Below are positions 8,717-18,470 of a DNA stretch of 64,000 nt, one piece after another; the stretch's first letter is position 1; every line of letters begins with the position of its first letter. Origin of the DNA: Bacillota bacterium (GTDB taxonomy: Bacteria > Bacillota > Clostridia > Christensenellales > Aristaeellaceae). Made by a program: the position numbers and the translations under genes. The notes below the pieces were generated by a model. That model had not been told where the DNA came from. It saw only the letters and a program-made list of their open reading frames with translations, and ran no database searches. The stretch is from contig JAEZHM010000032.1 in NCBI GenBank assembly GCA_023416585.1, forward strand, positions 15,937 to 79,936. The letters run 5' to 3'.

Positions 8717-10474
8717 TCACATACCTATGACCTCACCGTCCGTATTCTGTTCCTCCTTTGTCGCTGCAACCTGCTCCTTTTCAAGAGGAATCACGATTGT
8801 GGCCACAGTGTCCCCATGGCTGTCCTGCGTGATGCGCAAGCTGGCCCGACCCCTGTAAATCAAGCGCAGCCGCTGGCTCACGTTGCGTATGCCCACATGG
8901 CCCTCCCCGGATCCCTCCTCGCTGATAAGCGCGTTGATCTTTTCCCGGTCTTCCTTTGTGAGCTGCTTTCCGTTGTTTAAAACCTCCACATGCAAAAAAG
9001 ATGCGTCGGAAAATACGTTCAGGCGAATTCGCCCGCCTCCCGAAGGCGCAATGCCATGCTCGATAGCGTTTTCCAAAAGCGTCTGGATCACCATTCGGGG
9101 AAGCATATGCGCAAGAAGAACTGGATTCACATCCTTGAAAATGGTAAGCCTGTCGCCAAAGCGCAGCCGCACAAAGTAAAAATAGGCGTCCGCAATGGAC
9201 AACTCCTCATTTAGCGGCACCAGCCTGTGATCGCCCCTGTCCAGGCTGGCGTTTAACAGCACGCTCAAAGCCTCCACCATGGCTGCAATGGCTTCGTTGC
9301 TGTCCATGCGGGCCTGCCAGTTGATCATCTCCAAAGCATTATTCAAAAAATGGGGATTGATGCGGCTTTGCATGGCTTCGATGCGCGCATCCCTTAAAGC
9401 GATTTCTTCCTTGAAAGCTGTATCGACCAAGTGGCGAATTTGCGTGCTCATGCTGGAGAAGGCAACACCAAGCTGCCCCAATTCATCCTTGCCATGCATA
9501 GGCACGGTCACACCCAGTTCCCCATCCGCCATGCGCCGGGAGGCCTGGGATAAAAGGAAGATCGGCTTTGCGATGCGCCGGTGCACAAACAACATGATAG
9601 CGATGCCGATAGGCACAATGGCAAGCACCAACAGCAAAAGCAGCTGCCTAAATTGCGTCATCTGGGCATATACGGATTTCTTGTTCACCTGCACCCTGGT
9701 ATACAGTGAATAATCCCGCTCCGAATGGCCTTGCACATAAGCCAGATTCTCTTTCCGCTCCGAAAGGCCCAAGGGCTCGCCGGTCCAGTCTATCGCCTCA
9801 CCCTGGTAGTTCCTATATCCATCCAGCATGATATCATAACTGCTGTTCCACTTTTCGCCGACACTGTAAAGGGGAGCAAACAGTTCCTGCATGTTCATAC
9901 CAAGAACCAGCATGCCGTATCGTTCCAATCGCAGGTTGTACAGATTGCGCACCAGATACAGGTTTCCATTCCAGCCGGCAAAACTGCACCTGGTGTCAAG
10001 GTCAAGCCCCATTTCAAGGGCCAGCGGCTGGCAGTTCTGCTGAAAATCCAGAGCGTTTTGATATCCGGCCACGGTATACATGAAGGCATCCGGACGGTTT
10101 ATGGGAAAGTAGGCCGCGAAGGTGAACAGTGAATCCCGTCCGTACTTGCGCTCCAGGTAATTCCTGCTGATCCGGTAAAAATCGTAGAAGCTTACCTTGT
10201 CCGCCTCAAAGTTTGCATAAGCGCCAGCCAGTTCCCCGTCATAGGTGACATCCTTTGCCAAAGTAATAGAGCGCTGGATAATTTGAAGCGTGAGCGTCTG
10301 GGCATACTCTGCGCTGGATTTTAGAGCCTCCTCGGTTTTTTCCTGGAGCGCGCCAAAAAAGACACCGCCCATATATCCCCCAAGCGCAAGTGCCGGCAGC
10401 AGCCAGCACAGCAGCACGATCAAAAGGATGCGGATGCGCAGGGATTTCATATAGGAGCGGAGTTTGGGGAGCAC
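8717..10474 (-). CDS. YesM-type sensor histidine kinase
   Basis: 585 residues from the chosen start. TM1 near 10-35 (ILLIVLLCWLLPALALGGY), a periplasmic-side sensor region of about 220 residues, TM2 (LLLLLVLAIVPIGIAIMLF), HAMP (RRIAKPIFLLSQASRRMADG), the His-kinase box SRINPHFLNNALEMINW with the phospho-His in NPHFLNN, and an HATPase region (LLENAIEHGI, GEGHVGIRNV). The reading frame extends upstream to a GTG at 10570 inside repeat R2, but CCTCC at 10483-10487 (GGAGG on the minus strand) is 8 bases before GTG 10474, which I take as the start. Phosphorylates the YesN-like regulator, by family inference. Confidence 0.9.
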   Translation of the reverse strand: MLPKLRSYMKSLRIRILLIVLLCWLLPALALGGYMGGVFFGALQEKTEEALKSSAEYAQTLTLQIIQRSITLAKDVTYDGELAGAYANFEADKVSFYDFYRISRNYLERKYGRDSLFTFAAYFPINRPDAFMYTVAGYQNALDFQQNCQPLALEMGLDLDTRCSFAGWNGNLYLVRNLYNLRLERYGMLVLGMNMQELFAPLYSVGEKWNSSYDIMLDGYRNYQGEAIDWTGEPLGLSERKENLAYVQGHSERDYSLYTRVQVNKKSVYAQMTQFRQLLLLLVLAIVPIGIAIMLFVHRRIAKPIFLLSQASRRMADGELGVTVPMHGKDELGQLGVAFSSMSTQIRHLVDTAFKEEIALRDARIEAMQSRINPHFLNNALEMINWQARMDSNEAIAAMVEALSVLLNASLDRGDHRLVPLNEELSIADAYFYFVRLRFGDRLTIFKDVNPVLLAHMLPRMVIQTLLENAIEHGIAPSGGGRIRLNVFSDASFLHVEVLNNGKQLTKEDREKINALISEEGSGEGHVGIRNVSQRLRLIYRGRASLRITQDSHGDTVATIVIPLEKEQVAATKEEQNTDGEVIGM

Positions 10475-10548
10475 AGTTTCGTCCTCCGTGCTATTCATTT
10501 GGCCATTGAAGGATTTCACCCCTGCGGGGGCGACCAGGGCTTTCCTGC

Positions 10549-10670
10549 CCATCTGGCTCAATCGGCGCACTGCTCACTGCGTTCGCATTGCTTGTTTCGC
10601 CAGCCTCCTCCGCCTCGCTTCATCCGCCACTGGCGGCGCTTCGGTTCCGGAGCCCTGGACCTTCGGAGAT
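10549..10670. repeat. Dispersed intergenic repeat, copy R2
   Basis: Same family as R1 (6358-6538): CATCTGGCTCAATCG, GTTTCGCCAGCCTCCTCC, CCGCCACTGGCGG and GGTTCCGGAGCC. It fills the space between the 3' end of the phosphohexomutase gene and the kinase gene. The CCGCCA/TGGCGG palindrome would form a hairpin in RNA. Confidence 0.78.
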
Positions 10671-12085
10671 TACATCTTCAAGCCCAGGAATTTCGCCGCT
10701 GTCATGCATAAGGCTTCTGCGCGCTCTCTGTCAGGCATTTCGCAAAATACACGCAGCCTCGGCTCTGTGCCGCTGAAGCGTATGATGATCCAGCCATCTG
10801 CAAAACGCACCTTCACGCCGTCCATGTAGGAGACACCCTCGATTTCCTCTGAAAATGCAGGAAGCTTTTTATCCTCCATCAATAAACGAAGCAGCCTCTC
10901 CTTTTCCTCCGGTTCAAAAGGCCAGTCGTATTCTGCCATATAGGCTTCGCCGAACTCCTGGTACATTCTTTTAGTGAGTACGCTTAGCTTTTCACCGGTG
11001 ACGGCCATCATTTCCACCAGCAGCGTGGCGGCATGGATACCATCCTTGCCCAGGATATGGCCGCGCACCGTGAGCCCGCCGGAGGACTCGCCGCCGATGA
11101 CAGCGTTGTACTTTTCCATGGCGGCAGATATATGCTTGAAGCCCACAGGCACCTCGTAGCACATTTCCCCAAAGGCGGCCGCGACTTTGTCCAGAAGATG
11201 CGTCGTAGCCAGGTTGCGCACCGCCGGGCCATGCCAGCGCTTGTACTTGAGCAGGTAGTAATACAATAGCACTAATATTTCGTTGGGGTGGATAAACCTT
11301 CCCGTATCGTCGATCACGCCGATCCGGTCCGCGTCCCCATCGGTGGCGATGCCAATATCCGCCCGGCTCTCCAGCACCGCGCCGCGAAGCGCGCCAAGCG
11401 TTTCCACATTAGGCGCCGGCAGCCTTCCGCCAAACAGCGCATCGTGCCGCTCGTGAATCACATCAACATCGCACCTGGCGGTTAGCAGTATAGTTTGCAG
11501 CGACGTCCGGCTCACGCCGTACATGGGGTCCAGGATGATGCGCAGGTTTCTGGAGCGGATGGCATCCATGTTCACGCCGCGAATGATGGCATCCAGGTAT
11601 TGGTTTTGAGGATTAATCTCCTCCACCAGCCCCTGATGCACCGCATGCTCATAGGGAATGATGGAAATCTCCTCTTTCCCGATGGCATTGGCACTTTCTC
11701 CAATGGGCTCCGTAATTTCCTGAGCCGCGTCGCGGCCGCCCCTGGTGAACAGCTTAATGCCGTTGTACAGCGCGGGGTTGTGGCTGGCGGTAACAGCCAT
11801 GCCGTAATGCAGCCCGTAATAGCGCACCGTAAACATGATCAGCGGAGTCGGCGCCTCCCTTGTGATCAGGTAGGTATGTATATGTTCCGCCGCCATCACT
11901 TCCGCCGCCCACTTGGCAGCTTCATGGGATAAAAAGCGCCTGTCGAAGCCTATCACAAATCCAGGCGTTATAGCATCCTCCGCCTTCATGCGCCGGGCCA
12001 CGGCCAAAGTCAGCCGCTGCACATTTTCCTTTGTAAAGTCTTCGCCGATGATAGCCCGCCAGCCACCCGTGCCAAATGTGATCAT
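10670..12085 (-). CDS. Phosphohexomutase (phosphoglucomutase/phosphomannomutase family)
   Basis: 471 residues with all alpha-D-phosphohexomutase landmarks: TASHNP with the phospho-Ser at 101, the metal loop ATDGDADR, the sugar-specificity loop GGESSGG and the C-terminal phosphate loop RFSGTEPRLR. Converts a hexose or N-acetylhexosamine 1-phosphate to the 6-phosphate. It starts 23 bp after the GH94 gene on the same strand, so the natural inference is that it takes the sugar 1-phosphate released by that phosphorylase into catabolism. GAGAGGTGG lies before the ATG. Whether it prefers Glc-1-P or GlcNAc-1-P cannot be told by eye. Confidence 0.93.
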   Translation of the reverse strand: MITFGTGGWRAIIGEDFTKENVQRLTLAVARRMKAEDAITPGFVIGFDRRFLSHEAAKWAAEVMAAEHIHTYLITREAPTPLIMFTVRYYGLHYGMAVTASHNPALYNGIKLFTRGGRDAAQEITEPIGESANAIGKEEISIIPYEHAVHQGLVEEINPQNQYLDAIIRGVNMDAIRSRNLRIILDPMYGVSRTSLQTILLTARCDVDVIHERHDALFGGRLPAPNVETLGALRGAVLESRADIGIATDGDADRIGVIDDTGRFIHPNEILVLLYYYLLKYKRWHGPAVRNLATTHLLDKVAAAFGEMCYEVPVGFKHISAAMEKYNAVIGGESSGGLTVRGHILGKDGIHAATLLVEMMAVTGEKLSVLTKRMYQEFGEAYMAEYDWPFEPEEKERLLRLLMEDKKLPAFSEEIEGVSYMDGVKVRFADGWIIIRFSGTEPRLRVFCEMPDRERAEALCMTAAKFLGLKM

Positions 12086-12108
12086 ATAAACACCACCTCT
12101 CCCCTATT

Positions 12109-14499
12109 CTACACGTTTCCCATGATGACTTCAATGGTGTGTACTGATCCCGCTTCACATACAGGGATGCGGCTCACCGCCTGCCCGTCAAAGCGCAGCC
12201 TTGATACGCCCTTTTCCACATGCGTGGGATTTTTCACTGTAATGCGGTAGGTAGCGCCGCGGAAGACGCGGGTGGCCGTAAACCCTTCCCAATCTGCCGG
12301 GATGCAGGGATCAACGGTCAAACCGTCCCACTCAGGCCGGATGCCAAGCATATACCTTGTGACGGCATAGTAGGCCCAGCCCGCGCTGCCGGTCATCCAG
12401 GGGTGCCTGGCCCTGCCGTGAGCGGTATGCTCTTTGCCCATAATGAACTGGCAGTAAGCGTAAGGCTCGCTTTGACGGATTTCGATCATATCGTTTTGAC
12501 GAACCGGAAGCAGCGCATTATACATCTTCATGGCTTTGCCGCCCCGGCCAAGCATGGCCTCCGCCACCCAAGCCCAGGGATTGGGATGGCTGAAGATGGC
12601 CCCATTTTCCTTCACACCGGGATAGACGCGGGTGACAAAGCCGATAGAATCGTCCGGAACAGTGAACGACGGAGCGTTGAGCATGAGCCCATAAGGAGTG
12701 AACAGGTATTCCATCACCGCGTCCATGCAAGACTCACCCTGATCCCGCGTTATCGCGCCGGAGATCACAGCCCAGGTGTTGCTCTCCAGGTGCACCTTGC
12801 CTTCGTCTGAATCGACTGTGCCGATGGGCGCGCCCTTGCCCGTTATGCCGCGGATGAACCATTTGCCGTTCCACAGAACGCGGCGGCAGTTATCCGCCAT
12901 CTCTTTTTCCATTGCCCGGTACAGCCTCACATCCTCGCCGCGGTTCAAGTAATTTGCCGCGGACAAGAAATGGTTAAGTGCCCACAGGTGCAGGAAAGCC
13001 ACCATAGCGCTTTCCCCGCCGCCCAGATTCAGGCAGTCGTTCCAGTCAGCCCGAAGGCCCTTTGCAATGCCGTGAGCGCCAAGCTGGCTGTAGGTAAAGT
13101 CTAGGATCTTCTTCATGTGCTCGTACACCGTGTCCTGGCCGCCGTCGGCGTAAGGGATCACCTGATGGAAAAAATCAATATCCCCCGTCTCCCGTACATA
13201 TTCGCAGATGGCGGGGATCAGCCACAACGCGTCGTCGGCGCATACATCCTTAAGGCCGTGGATCATGGCGCTTTTGTCTGGCGTAGGCACCACCGTGGGA
13301 GACTGGAAGGATTGTTTCTTGCCCGGGGTGAACCAGGCCGGATCGAAAAGGTGCAGCCCGTACCCTTCGCGCACCTGGCCGCGCAGCAGCTGCATAATGC
13401 GCGTACGGCACATATCGGGGTTGGAATGAGGCACACACATGGCATCCTGGGCCGTATCCCGGTACCCAAGCCCCGTACGGCCGCCCACTTCAATAAAGGA
13501 TGCAAAGCGGGAGAACATGACGTTGACCTCGCTTTGATACAGGTTCCACAGGTTCAGGCTGGTATTCATGTCAGCATTGGGTGTTAGCACCTGAAGCTTT
13601 GAAAGCTTTTCCATCCAGAAGGCGGCAAGCTCCTGAAAGGCTGCGTCCACCGCGGGAAAGTTGTACTTCTCCCTTGCTTTTATCGCCTCTTTACAGTTGC
13701 CTTGGCCGAGTATGAACAAAACGCGCTTCTTCTCGCCAGGTTTTAAGGTGATATGGGTGTGCAGTGCGCCGCAATGGTTGCCCGTTTTTTCATAACTTCC
13801 GGAAAGCTTCCCTTTCTCCACGCCCAATGGATTGGTCTCGGTGCGGTAGGGGCCGATGAAATTATCCCGCATGCAGTCAAAGCTTTCGGGCTGAAAGCTG
13901 GCGGTGAAGTACTGGTAGCTGTCTTCCTCATAATGCAGCTCGTATTCCACGGCTCCGTCCTGAAACCTTGATCCTGTGGCGTACAGGCTCATTTGAAAGT
14001 TTTGATTGTCCATTTCGATATGGTGGAAGGAAAACTCCACATATCCGAAAACATCCAGCACCCGCTCTTTGCGGTCAGTATTCTCAACGGTTACATCCCA
14101 TAAAACCACTTCGTCGTTTCTTGGAACAAATATGGTCTGACAGGCGGAAATGCCCTCATATTCGCACAAATACTTGCTGTAACTGAGCCCATGGCGGCAA
14201 AAGTATTTTGCCTGGTCAAGCGGAAGGCCGGTGGGCTGCCAGCTTACAGACCAATATTTGCCCGTTTCCGCGTCCCGCAAATACACATAGTGGCCTGGCC
14301 TATCCATGGGTACGCCGTTGGGCCGGAAGCGGGTAATGCGGTGGTACTGGGGCGAATCCAGCCATACATAGCCCCCAGCCGTATGGTTGAATACGCCGCC
14401 CATCCGCTGGGTGCCTACGTAGTTGGTCCAGGAAGCGGGCACATCCATCCGGTCGACCACATATTCCCTGGCCGCATTATCAAAATATCCGTAACGCAT
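12109..14499 (-). CDS. GH94 phosphorylase, probably N,N'-diacetylchitobiose (or cellobiose) phosphorylase
   Basis: 796 residues, full length for GH94. N-terminal beta-sandwich (YGYFDNAAREYVV, FRPNGVPMDRPGHYVYLRD), catalytic barrel with RFASFIEVGGRTGLGYRDTAQD, HGLKDVCADDALWL, the catalytic-acid region GLRADWNDCLN (Asp485/Asp488) and GVKENGAIFSHPNPW, and a C-terminal jelly roll. The motif text matches the chitobiose-phosphorylase branch better than classical cellobiose phosphorylase as I recall them. Reaction: disaccharide + phosphate gives sugar 1-phosphate + sugar. Start: minus-strand GGGAGG is 8 bases before ATG 14499; the ATG at 14514 lacks this. Cytosolic; couples to the downstream mutase. 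Confidence 0.92.
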   Translation of the reverse strand: MRYGYFDNAAREYVVDRMDVPASWTNYVGTQRMGGVFNHTAGGYVWLDSPQYHRITRFRPNGVPMDRPGHYVYLRDAETGKYWSVSWQPTGLPLDQAKYFCRHGLSYSKYLCEYEGISACQTIFVPRNDEVVLWDVTVENTDRKERVLDVFGYVEFSFHHIEMDNQNFQMSLYATGSRFQDGAVEYELHYEEDSYQYFTASFQPESFDCMRDNFIGPYRTETNPLGVEKGKLSGSYEKTGNHCGALHTHITLKPGEKKRVLFILGQGNCKEAIKAREKYNFPAVDAAFQELAAFWMEKLSKLQVLTPNADMNTSLNLWNLYQSEVNVMFSRFASFIEVGGRTGLGYRDTAQDAMCVPHSNPDMCRTRIMQLLRGQVREGYGLHLFDPAWFTPGKKQSFQSPTVVPTPDKSAMIHGLKDVCADDALWLIPAICEYVRETGDIDFFHQVIPYADGGQDTVYEHMKKILDFTYSQLGAHGIAKGLRADWNDCLNLGGGESAMVAFLHLWALNHFLSAANYLNRGEDVRLYRAMEKEMADNCRRVLWNGKWFIRGITGKGAPIGTVDSDEGKVHLESNTWAVISGAITRDQGESCMDAVMEYLFTPYGLMLNAPSFTVPDDSIGFVTRVYPGVKENGAIFSHPNPWAWVAEAMLGRGGKAMKMYNALLPVRQNDMIEIRQSEPYAYCQFIMGKEHTAHGRARHPWMTGSAGWAYYAVTRYMLGIRPEWDGLTVDPCIPADWEGFTATRVFRGATYRITVKNPTHVEKGVSRLRFDGQAVSRIPVCEAGSVHTIEVIMGNV

Positions 14500-14630
14500 A
14501 TAAACGCCTCCCACATCTATTTATGCTACATCTTACCACACACTGGGCCCATATGACATGCACCCTCATGGCATTTGTTGTCTCCCATTGCCGTTAGAAT
14601 AAGGAGCATGATATGCCAGGGAACATAAAC

Positions 14631-14664
14631 AAAAAACCCGTATACGTTATCATACGGGGTTTTT
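14631..14664 (-). terminator. Intrinsic terminator of the EAL-HDOD gene
   Basis: Inverted repeat CCCGTAT (14637-14643) / ATACGGG (14652-14658). On the minus strand the stem is followed by a six-T run. It lies 54 bp past the stop of the 14718-15923 gene. Read on plus it also has a short T run. Confidence 0.8.
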
Positions 14665-14717
14665 AGGACGTCAGGCATATGATTAATCATCCCTCACCTC
14701 CACAGGATACGCGCCGG

Positions 14718-15923
14718 TCAGAAATCCAGCTTGATCACCCACTGCAAGGAAAGGATGTAAAGAGTCATCAGCCTTTCCCGGGCCAATCCCGGAGAAACTA
14801 AATCGGTATCCATCTCATCCCACCGGCCTGATTCATAAAGAAGAATAAGATCCATCGCATTTTTGATATCGTTCATCTTGCCCAGCAAGGCGTCCTTTAC
14901 ATCTGCAGTAATTGGCAGCTCACGTACCGCATCCTCTATGGTGCAGTCAAGCAGCACATGGATGGAGGAAAAAAGGCCAGCCAGAAAATAGGCATAATGC
15001 TTTCGGTCTCCGCCGGCTTCTATGGCCAGCAACTCCATAAATTTAGCCCGTATGAGGCAGGTTTTCACCAATTCCTTGTTTTCAACGCTCTGCGTATTTT
15101 TCAGCAGCAGCAAATAAATCCATTTTCTGATTTCTATGAAACCCATGCGGACCAGTGCCTGCTTAACGGTATATACGCCCCTTCTTGTGCCAAAATATGC
15201 GGATCCAGCAAACCGAAAGAGTTTGTAGGAGAGGCCGACATCCGTTTCCATAATCTCCGCAAGTGTTTGAAAATCGGGGTCGGGCTTTTCAAGCTCCTGC
15301 GCAATCTTAACCAAAGCCGTTGGCATGCTGGCAATATCTTTTCGTCTTTCTATGACAGGCCTGCTGAAGAAGTAGCCCTGGAAGTAGTCATATCCCATGG
15401 ATGCCGCCAACTGATATTCCTCGCGCGTTTCAACCTTCTCCGCCAGAAATTTTACGCGGTTCCCATACTTGCGCAAAAACCCGTGCTGCTTTTTCAATTC
15501 AACAACCGAGAATTCCACCTTTACGATATCGGCCACTTCAAGCAATGGAATTCCGGATTCTTCAAAAGAGAAGTCATCCAGCGCAATCGTATATCCTGCC
15601 GCTTTCAATTTCTTGCATGCCTCAATGATTTCCACTGTAGGCGTTACCCTCTCCACAATCTCCACGACAACGGTCTCTTTGGGCAACAGCGAAGGAATTT
15701 CCTTGATCAGCATCTCCTTGGAAAAATTGATAAACGCTCTTGTTCCACTTGTAAGCTCGTTCAGCTGCATCACCAGGAAAGCATTGTTGATCAAGTCCGC
15801 AGTCGCCTGATTATCGTCCACTCCTTCAAAGAAATTGTTCATGCTCCGGCGGTACAACAGTTCATAGCCGACAATGTCCATCTTTTTGTCGAATATTGGC
15901 TGCCGCGCTACATAGACTTCCAT
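14718..15923 (-). CDS. EAL-HDOD protein (YuxH-like), probably enzymatically inactive EAL
   Basis: 401 residues. Residues 1-200 form an EAL-like domain, but the name motif is replaced by YELLYRR, and the later motifs EIVERV and ALDDFSFEESG are only partly conserved, so cyclic-di-GMP hydrolysis is doubtful. Residues 200-400 form an HDOD domain (EIMETDVGLSYKLFRFAGS, VKQALVRMGFIEIRKW). Proteins of this architecture are signalling adaptors in Firmicutes and other bacteria. It is monocistronic, with a good promoter at 16028-16056 and its own terminator. Confidence 0.88.
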   Translation of the reverse strand: MEVYVARQPIFDKKMDIVGYELLYRRSMNNFFEGVDDNQATADLINNAFLVMQLNELTSGTRAFINFSKEMLIKEIPSLLPKETVVVEIVERVTPTVEIIEACKKLKAAGYTIALDDFSFEESGIPLLEVADIVKVEFSVVELKKQHGFLRKYGNRVKFLAEKVETREEYQLAASMGYDYFQGYFFSRPVIERRKDIASMPTALVKIAQELEKPDPDFQTLAEIMETDVGLSYKLFRFAGSAYFGTRRGVYTVKQALVRMGFIEIRKWIYLLLLKNTQSVENKELVKTCLIRAKFMELLAIEAGGDRKHYAYFLAGLFSSIHVLLDCTIEDAVRELPITADVKDALLGKMNDIKNAMDLILLYESGRWDEMDTDLVSPGLARERLMTLYILSLQWVIKLDF

Positions 15924-16027
15924 AGCGGTACCTTCTTCCTGATTGGTACTTTATTGATACGAGACTTCGATCAATTTTCGCTTATGTCCACGAGAGCATT
16001 CCATAGATTTCGCTTACCTTTTATCTA

Positions 16028-16056
16028 ATTATAGGAATTATTAGCGAAAATAGCAA
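16028..16056 (-). promoter_or_regulatory. Sigma-A promoter of the EAL-HDOD gene
   Basis: Minus strand: TTGCTA (16056-16051), 17-base spacer, TATAAT (16033-16028). About 105 bp before the ATG of the EAL-HDOD gene. The rest of 15924-16245 shows no gene; the plus side must also hold the deoC promoter, which I could not define. Confidence 0.65.
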
Positions 16057-16245
16057 TACTTCCCGGAGTTTTGAAATTCTGAAATCTTTTATAGAAGCGT
16101 GTTCCAATCTTTCTCTTATGGCAGGGGAACAGAAAACGGACGGCGAATGGATAATCGCTACTGAATCCATCATATTATGTGGACATCTTTTTGAGGATGT
16201 TTGCATACTCCGCACAAATAAATTTTTTATAGGGAGGCTTTTCAA

Positions 16246-16977
16246 ATGCCCATTACAGCAAAAGACATCGCCAAGATGCTGGATCACAGCACGCTTCAAC
16301 CCTTTCTTACTGAGGAAGATATCATTAAAGGCTGCAAAACAGCCCTGAAGTACGGTACGGCCACCGTCTGCGCCCGTCCGGCCGACATGCCCCTGGTTGT
16401 GAAGCTTTTAAAAGGCAGCGATGTAAAGCCCTGCACCGTCATCGGCTTTCCACACGGCGCCCATGAGACGGAAACAAAGGTGTTTGAAGCCCGCCAGGCC
16501 TTGGCTGATGGCTGCGTAGAGCTGGATATGGTGCTGCATATTGGCAAGCTGCTGTCCGGGGACGACGATTACGTATTGAACGACATCGCCCATGTGGTCG
16601 CTGTCGCCCATGAAGCCGGGGCCATTGTGAAGGTGATTCTGGAAACCTGCTACTTGAACGAAGAGCAAAAGATTCGCGCCTGCCGCCTGTGCACCCAGGC
16701 CGGGGCCGACTTTGTAAAGACCAGCACGGGATATGGCACCAAGGGCTGCACGATAGAAGATTTGAAGCTCATGCGGGCAAATGTACCGGACCATATGAAA
16801 GTCAAGGGGTCAGGCGGCATCCGTGACCTGGATACGGTACTGGCCGCAAGGGCCGTCGGTGCCTCCCGCTGTGGCGTCAGTGCAACAGAATCCATCATGG
16901 AGGAGGCGCTTCGCCGGGAAGCAGCAGGTACGCTCAAGGAAGCGGAAGTGCTGAAAGACATGGAGGGCGGGTATTGA
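16246..16977 (+). CDS. deoC: 2-deoxyribose-5-phosphate aldolase
   Basis: 243 residues. DeoC signatures: LDHSTL near the start, CVELDMVLHIG (Asp94 proton relay), ILETCYL, the Schiff-base lysine Lys158 in FVKTSTGYG, and KGSGGIRDL for phosphate binding. Splits deoxyribose 5-phosphate into glyceraldehyde 3-phosphate and acetaldehyde in nucleoside catabolism. GGGAGG precedes the ATG. It stands alone here rather than with deoA/deoB/cdd genes. Confidence 0.96.
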   Translation: MPITAKDIAKMLDHSTLQPFLTEEDIIKGCKTALKYGTATVCARPADMPLVVKLLKGSDVKPCTVIGFPHGAHETETKVFEARQALADGCVELDMVLHIGKLLSGDDDYVLNDIAHVVAVAHEAGAIVKVILETCYLNEEQKIRACRLCTQAGADFVKTSTGYGTKGCTIEDLKLMRANVPDHMKVKGSGGIRDLDTVLAARAVGASRCGVSATESIMEEALRREAAGTLKEAEVLKDMEGGY

Positions 16978-17339
16978 TTAACTGCTAATAGCATGGGATA
17001 ATATGGCTTTGGCAACAGCGACTGATCCAAGCTTCCCGCGCCAGGAAATAGTTTTCTCAACTTTTATAATTGAAAAGGTAAATAGCCAGCTTGAGCCTGA
17101 TCAGAGTTACAAGCGGGCAGGCATGGCCATTTCTCGGACGGAAACGTATCCTATCCGCCTCTTGATAGCCTACCCGTACCTGGGGCCTTTCTGCCCATTG
17201 ATTTGCGCCGTATTTTTTTGTACGCATTCGCTCTCATAGAACCTATTTCCCGAGTTCACCAGGATGTCTTTGATTTAAGAAATAATGTGCTGTGGCGATA
17301 TACTATATAGGCTTTTTTTTACTGGAAAGGAATATTCGC
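16978..17339. other. Intergenic region before the glycan cluster
   Basis: 362 bp with no supported gene; the small frames lack ribosome sites. AT-rich sequence such as GATATACTATATAG just before 17325 could hold the -10 of the cluster promoter, but no good -35 is in register. Confidence 0.35.
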
Positions 17340-18470
17340 ATGGAAAACGGTGTTATAACGAATAAACCCATAATCCTCTTTGGTGCCGGGCGAAAGGGCA
17401 AAGAAGCGCTGGATTATTATGGGAAAGCCAGAGTGTTTTTTTTTGCGGACAATCACAAAGCGGGACTCTATTATTACGGAGTTCCCGTTATATCGGTCGA
17501 AGACTTACGGCGAATACATAAAAATTACCATGTCATCATCTCTACTGCCTCAAATTTGTTTGATGAAATAAGTGAGCAATTGGAGCGCATGGGTATTTGC
17601 GATGCAGACTTTTTTTTACCTGATTATAAAGAAAAGTACATGAGAAATCCCCACCTGGAAGTATTTAAAGATATGCACAAAGGAGAGTGCTGCTTTATTA
17701 TTGGCAACGGTCCCAGCCTAAAGGCAGAGGACCTGAGCAAAATCGCCGAAACTGGCTACACTTCCTTTGCATCCAACAAGATATATAAAATGTTTGAAAA
17801 AACAAAATGGCGTCCCGATTATTACTTTGCCTCGGACGGGCAATTCATCATGCATAATTGGGATGCAATTCAGGAATTTGAAGGTAATATATTCCTGGCA
17901 TATATAGAAGAATATATCACTCCCGATATGCTTTACAAGCTTATTGGCAAGGATAATGTAAATCTGTTTCGGGCGAGGTATTTACAACAGGAACCAAGCA
18001 AAAACGCCTGTCTTCCAATTTACGCGCCTTACCAGGAACCGTATCCTTCGTTTTCGCAAGATGCGGCAAAGTTTGTTTACGAAGGCTTCAGTGTAACGTA
18101 TCTTATGATGCAATGGGCAGCCTATATGGGCTTTGCCAAGATATGTTTATTAGGTGTTGACCATCATTTTGCACACACTTGTAACTACTTTGAGCAGGTT
18201 ATTCCTCCGCAGACAATTACAGATACAATCAACAGAGATCATTTTTGCGTTGATTACTATAAAGCTGGTGAGTCTATCTATATTTCAGATGTGAATTCGA
18301 CCGAGCAAGCCTATAAGAAAGCTGAGCAGTATTCGCAAGAATCCGGTTTCAGGATCTATAATGCAACCCGCGGCGGCAAGCTAGAAGTTTTCCAGCGAGT
18401 GGATTTTGATAAATTGATCGACAGCCTGAATAAGCAAGGCGGAGGTTCCTATGAAACGCACTCCGTCTGA
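17340..18470 (+). CDS. MptE-like DUF115 protein with N-terminal nucleotide-binding-like domain
   Basis: 376 residues. Residues 1-100 (IILFGAGRKGKEALDYYG, FFADN, GVPVISVEDL) look like the small Rossmann-like domain seen in PglD-type and RgpF-associated proteins. Residues 120-330 are DUF115/MptE-like (CCFIIGNGPSLKAEDL, SFASNKIYKMF, WRPDYYFASD, ICLLGVDHHF), a family of transferases that includes flagellin-modifying Maf-like and sialyltransferase-like proteins. The frame is open from 17292, but GGAAAGG directly before ATG 17340 favours that start. First gene of the surface glycan cluster; it overlaps the next gene by 20 bp. Likely transfers a glycan or activated acid sugar. Confidence 0.75.
   Translation: MENGVITNKPIILFGAGRKGKEALDYYGKARVFFFADNHKAGLYYYGVPVISVEDLRRIHKNYHVIISTASNLFDEISEQLERMGICDADFFLPDYKEKYMRNPHLEVFKDMHKGECCFIIGNGPSLKAEDLSKIAETGYTSFASNKIYKMFEKTKWRPDYYFASDGQFIMHNWDAIQEFEGNIFLAYIEEYITPDMLYKLIGKDNVNLFRARYLQQEPSKNACLPIYAPYQEPYPSFSQDAAKFVYEGFSVTYLMMQWAAYMGFAKICLLGVDHHFAHTCNYFEQVIPPQTITDTINRDHFCVDYYKAGESIYISDVNSTEQAYKKAEQYSQESGFRIYNATRGGKLEVFQRVDFDKLIDSLNKQGGGSYETHSV

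Noticed and set aside
10475..10570. N-terminal extension of the sensor kinase
   Set aside because: The extension comes from repeat R2 and starts at GTG without ribosome site, while GTG 10474 has GGAGG at the right distance.
17003..17239. Small gene between deoC and the glycan cluster
   Set aside because: No ribosome site, no recognisable composition, stops before the cluster promoter region.
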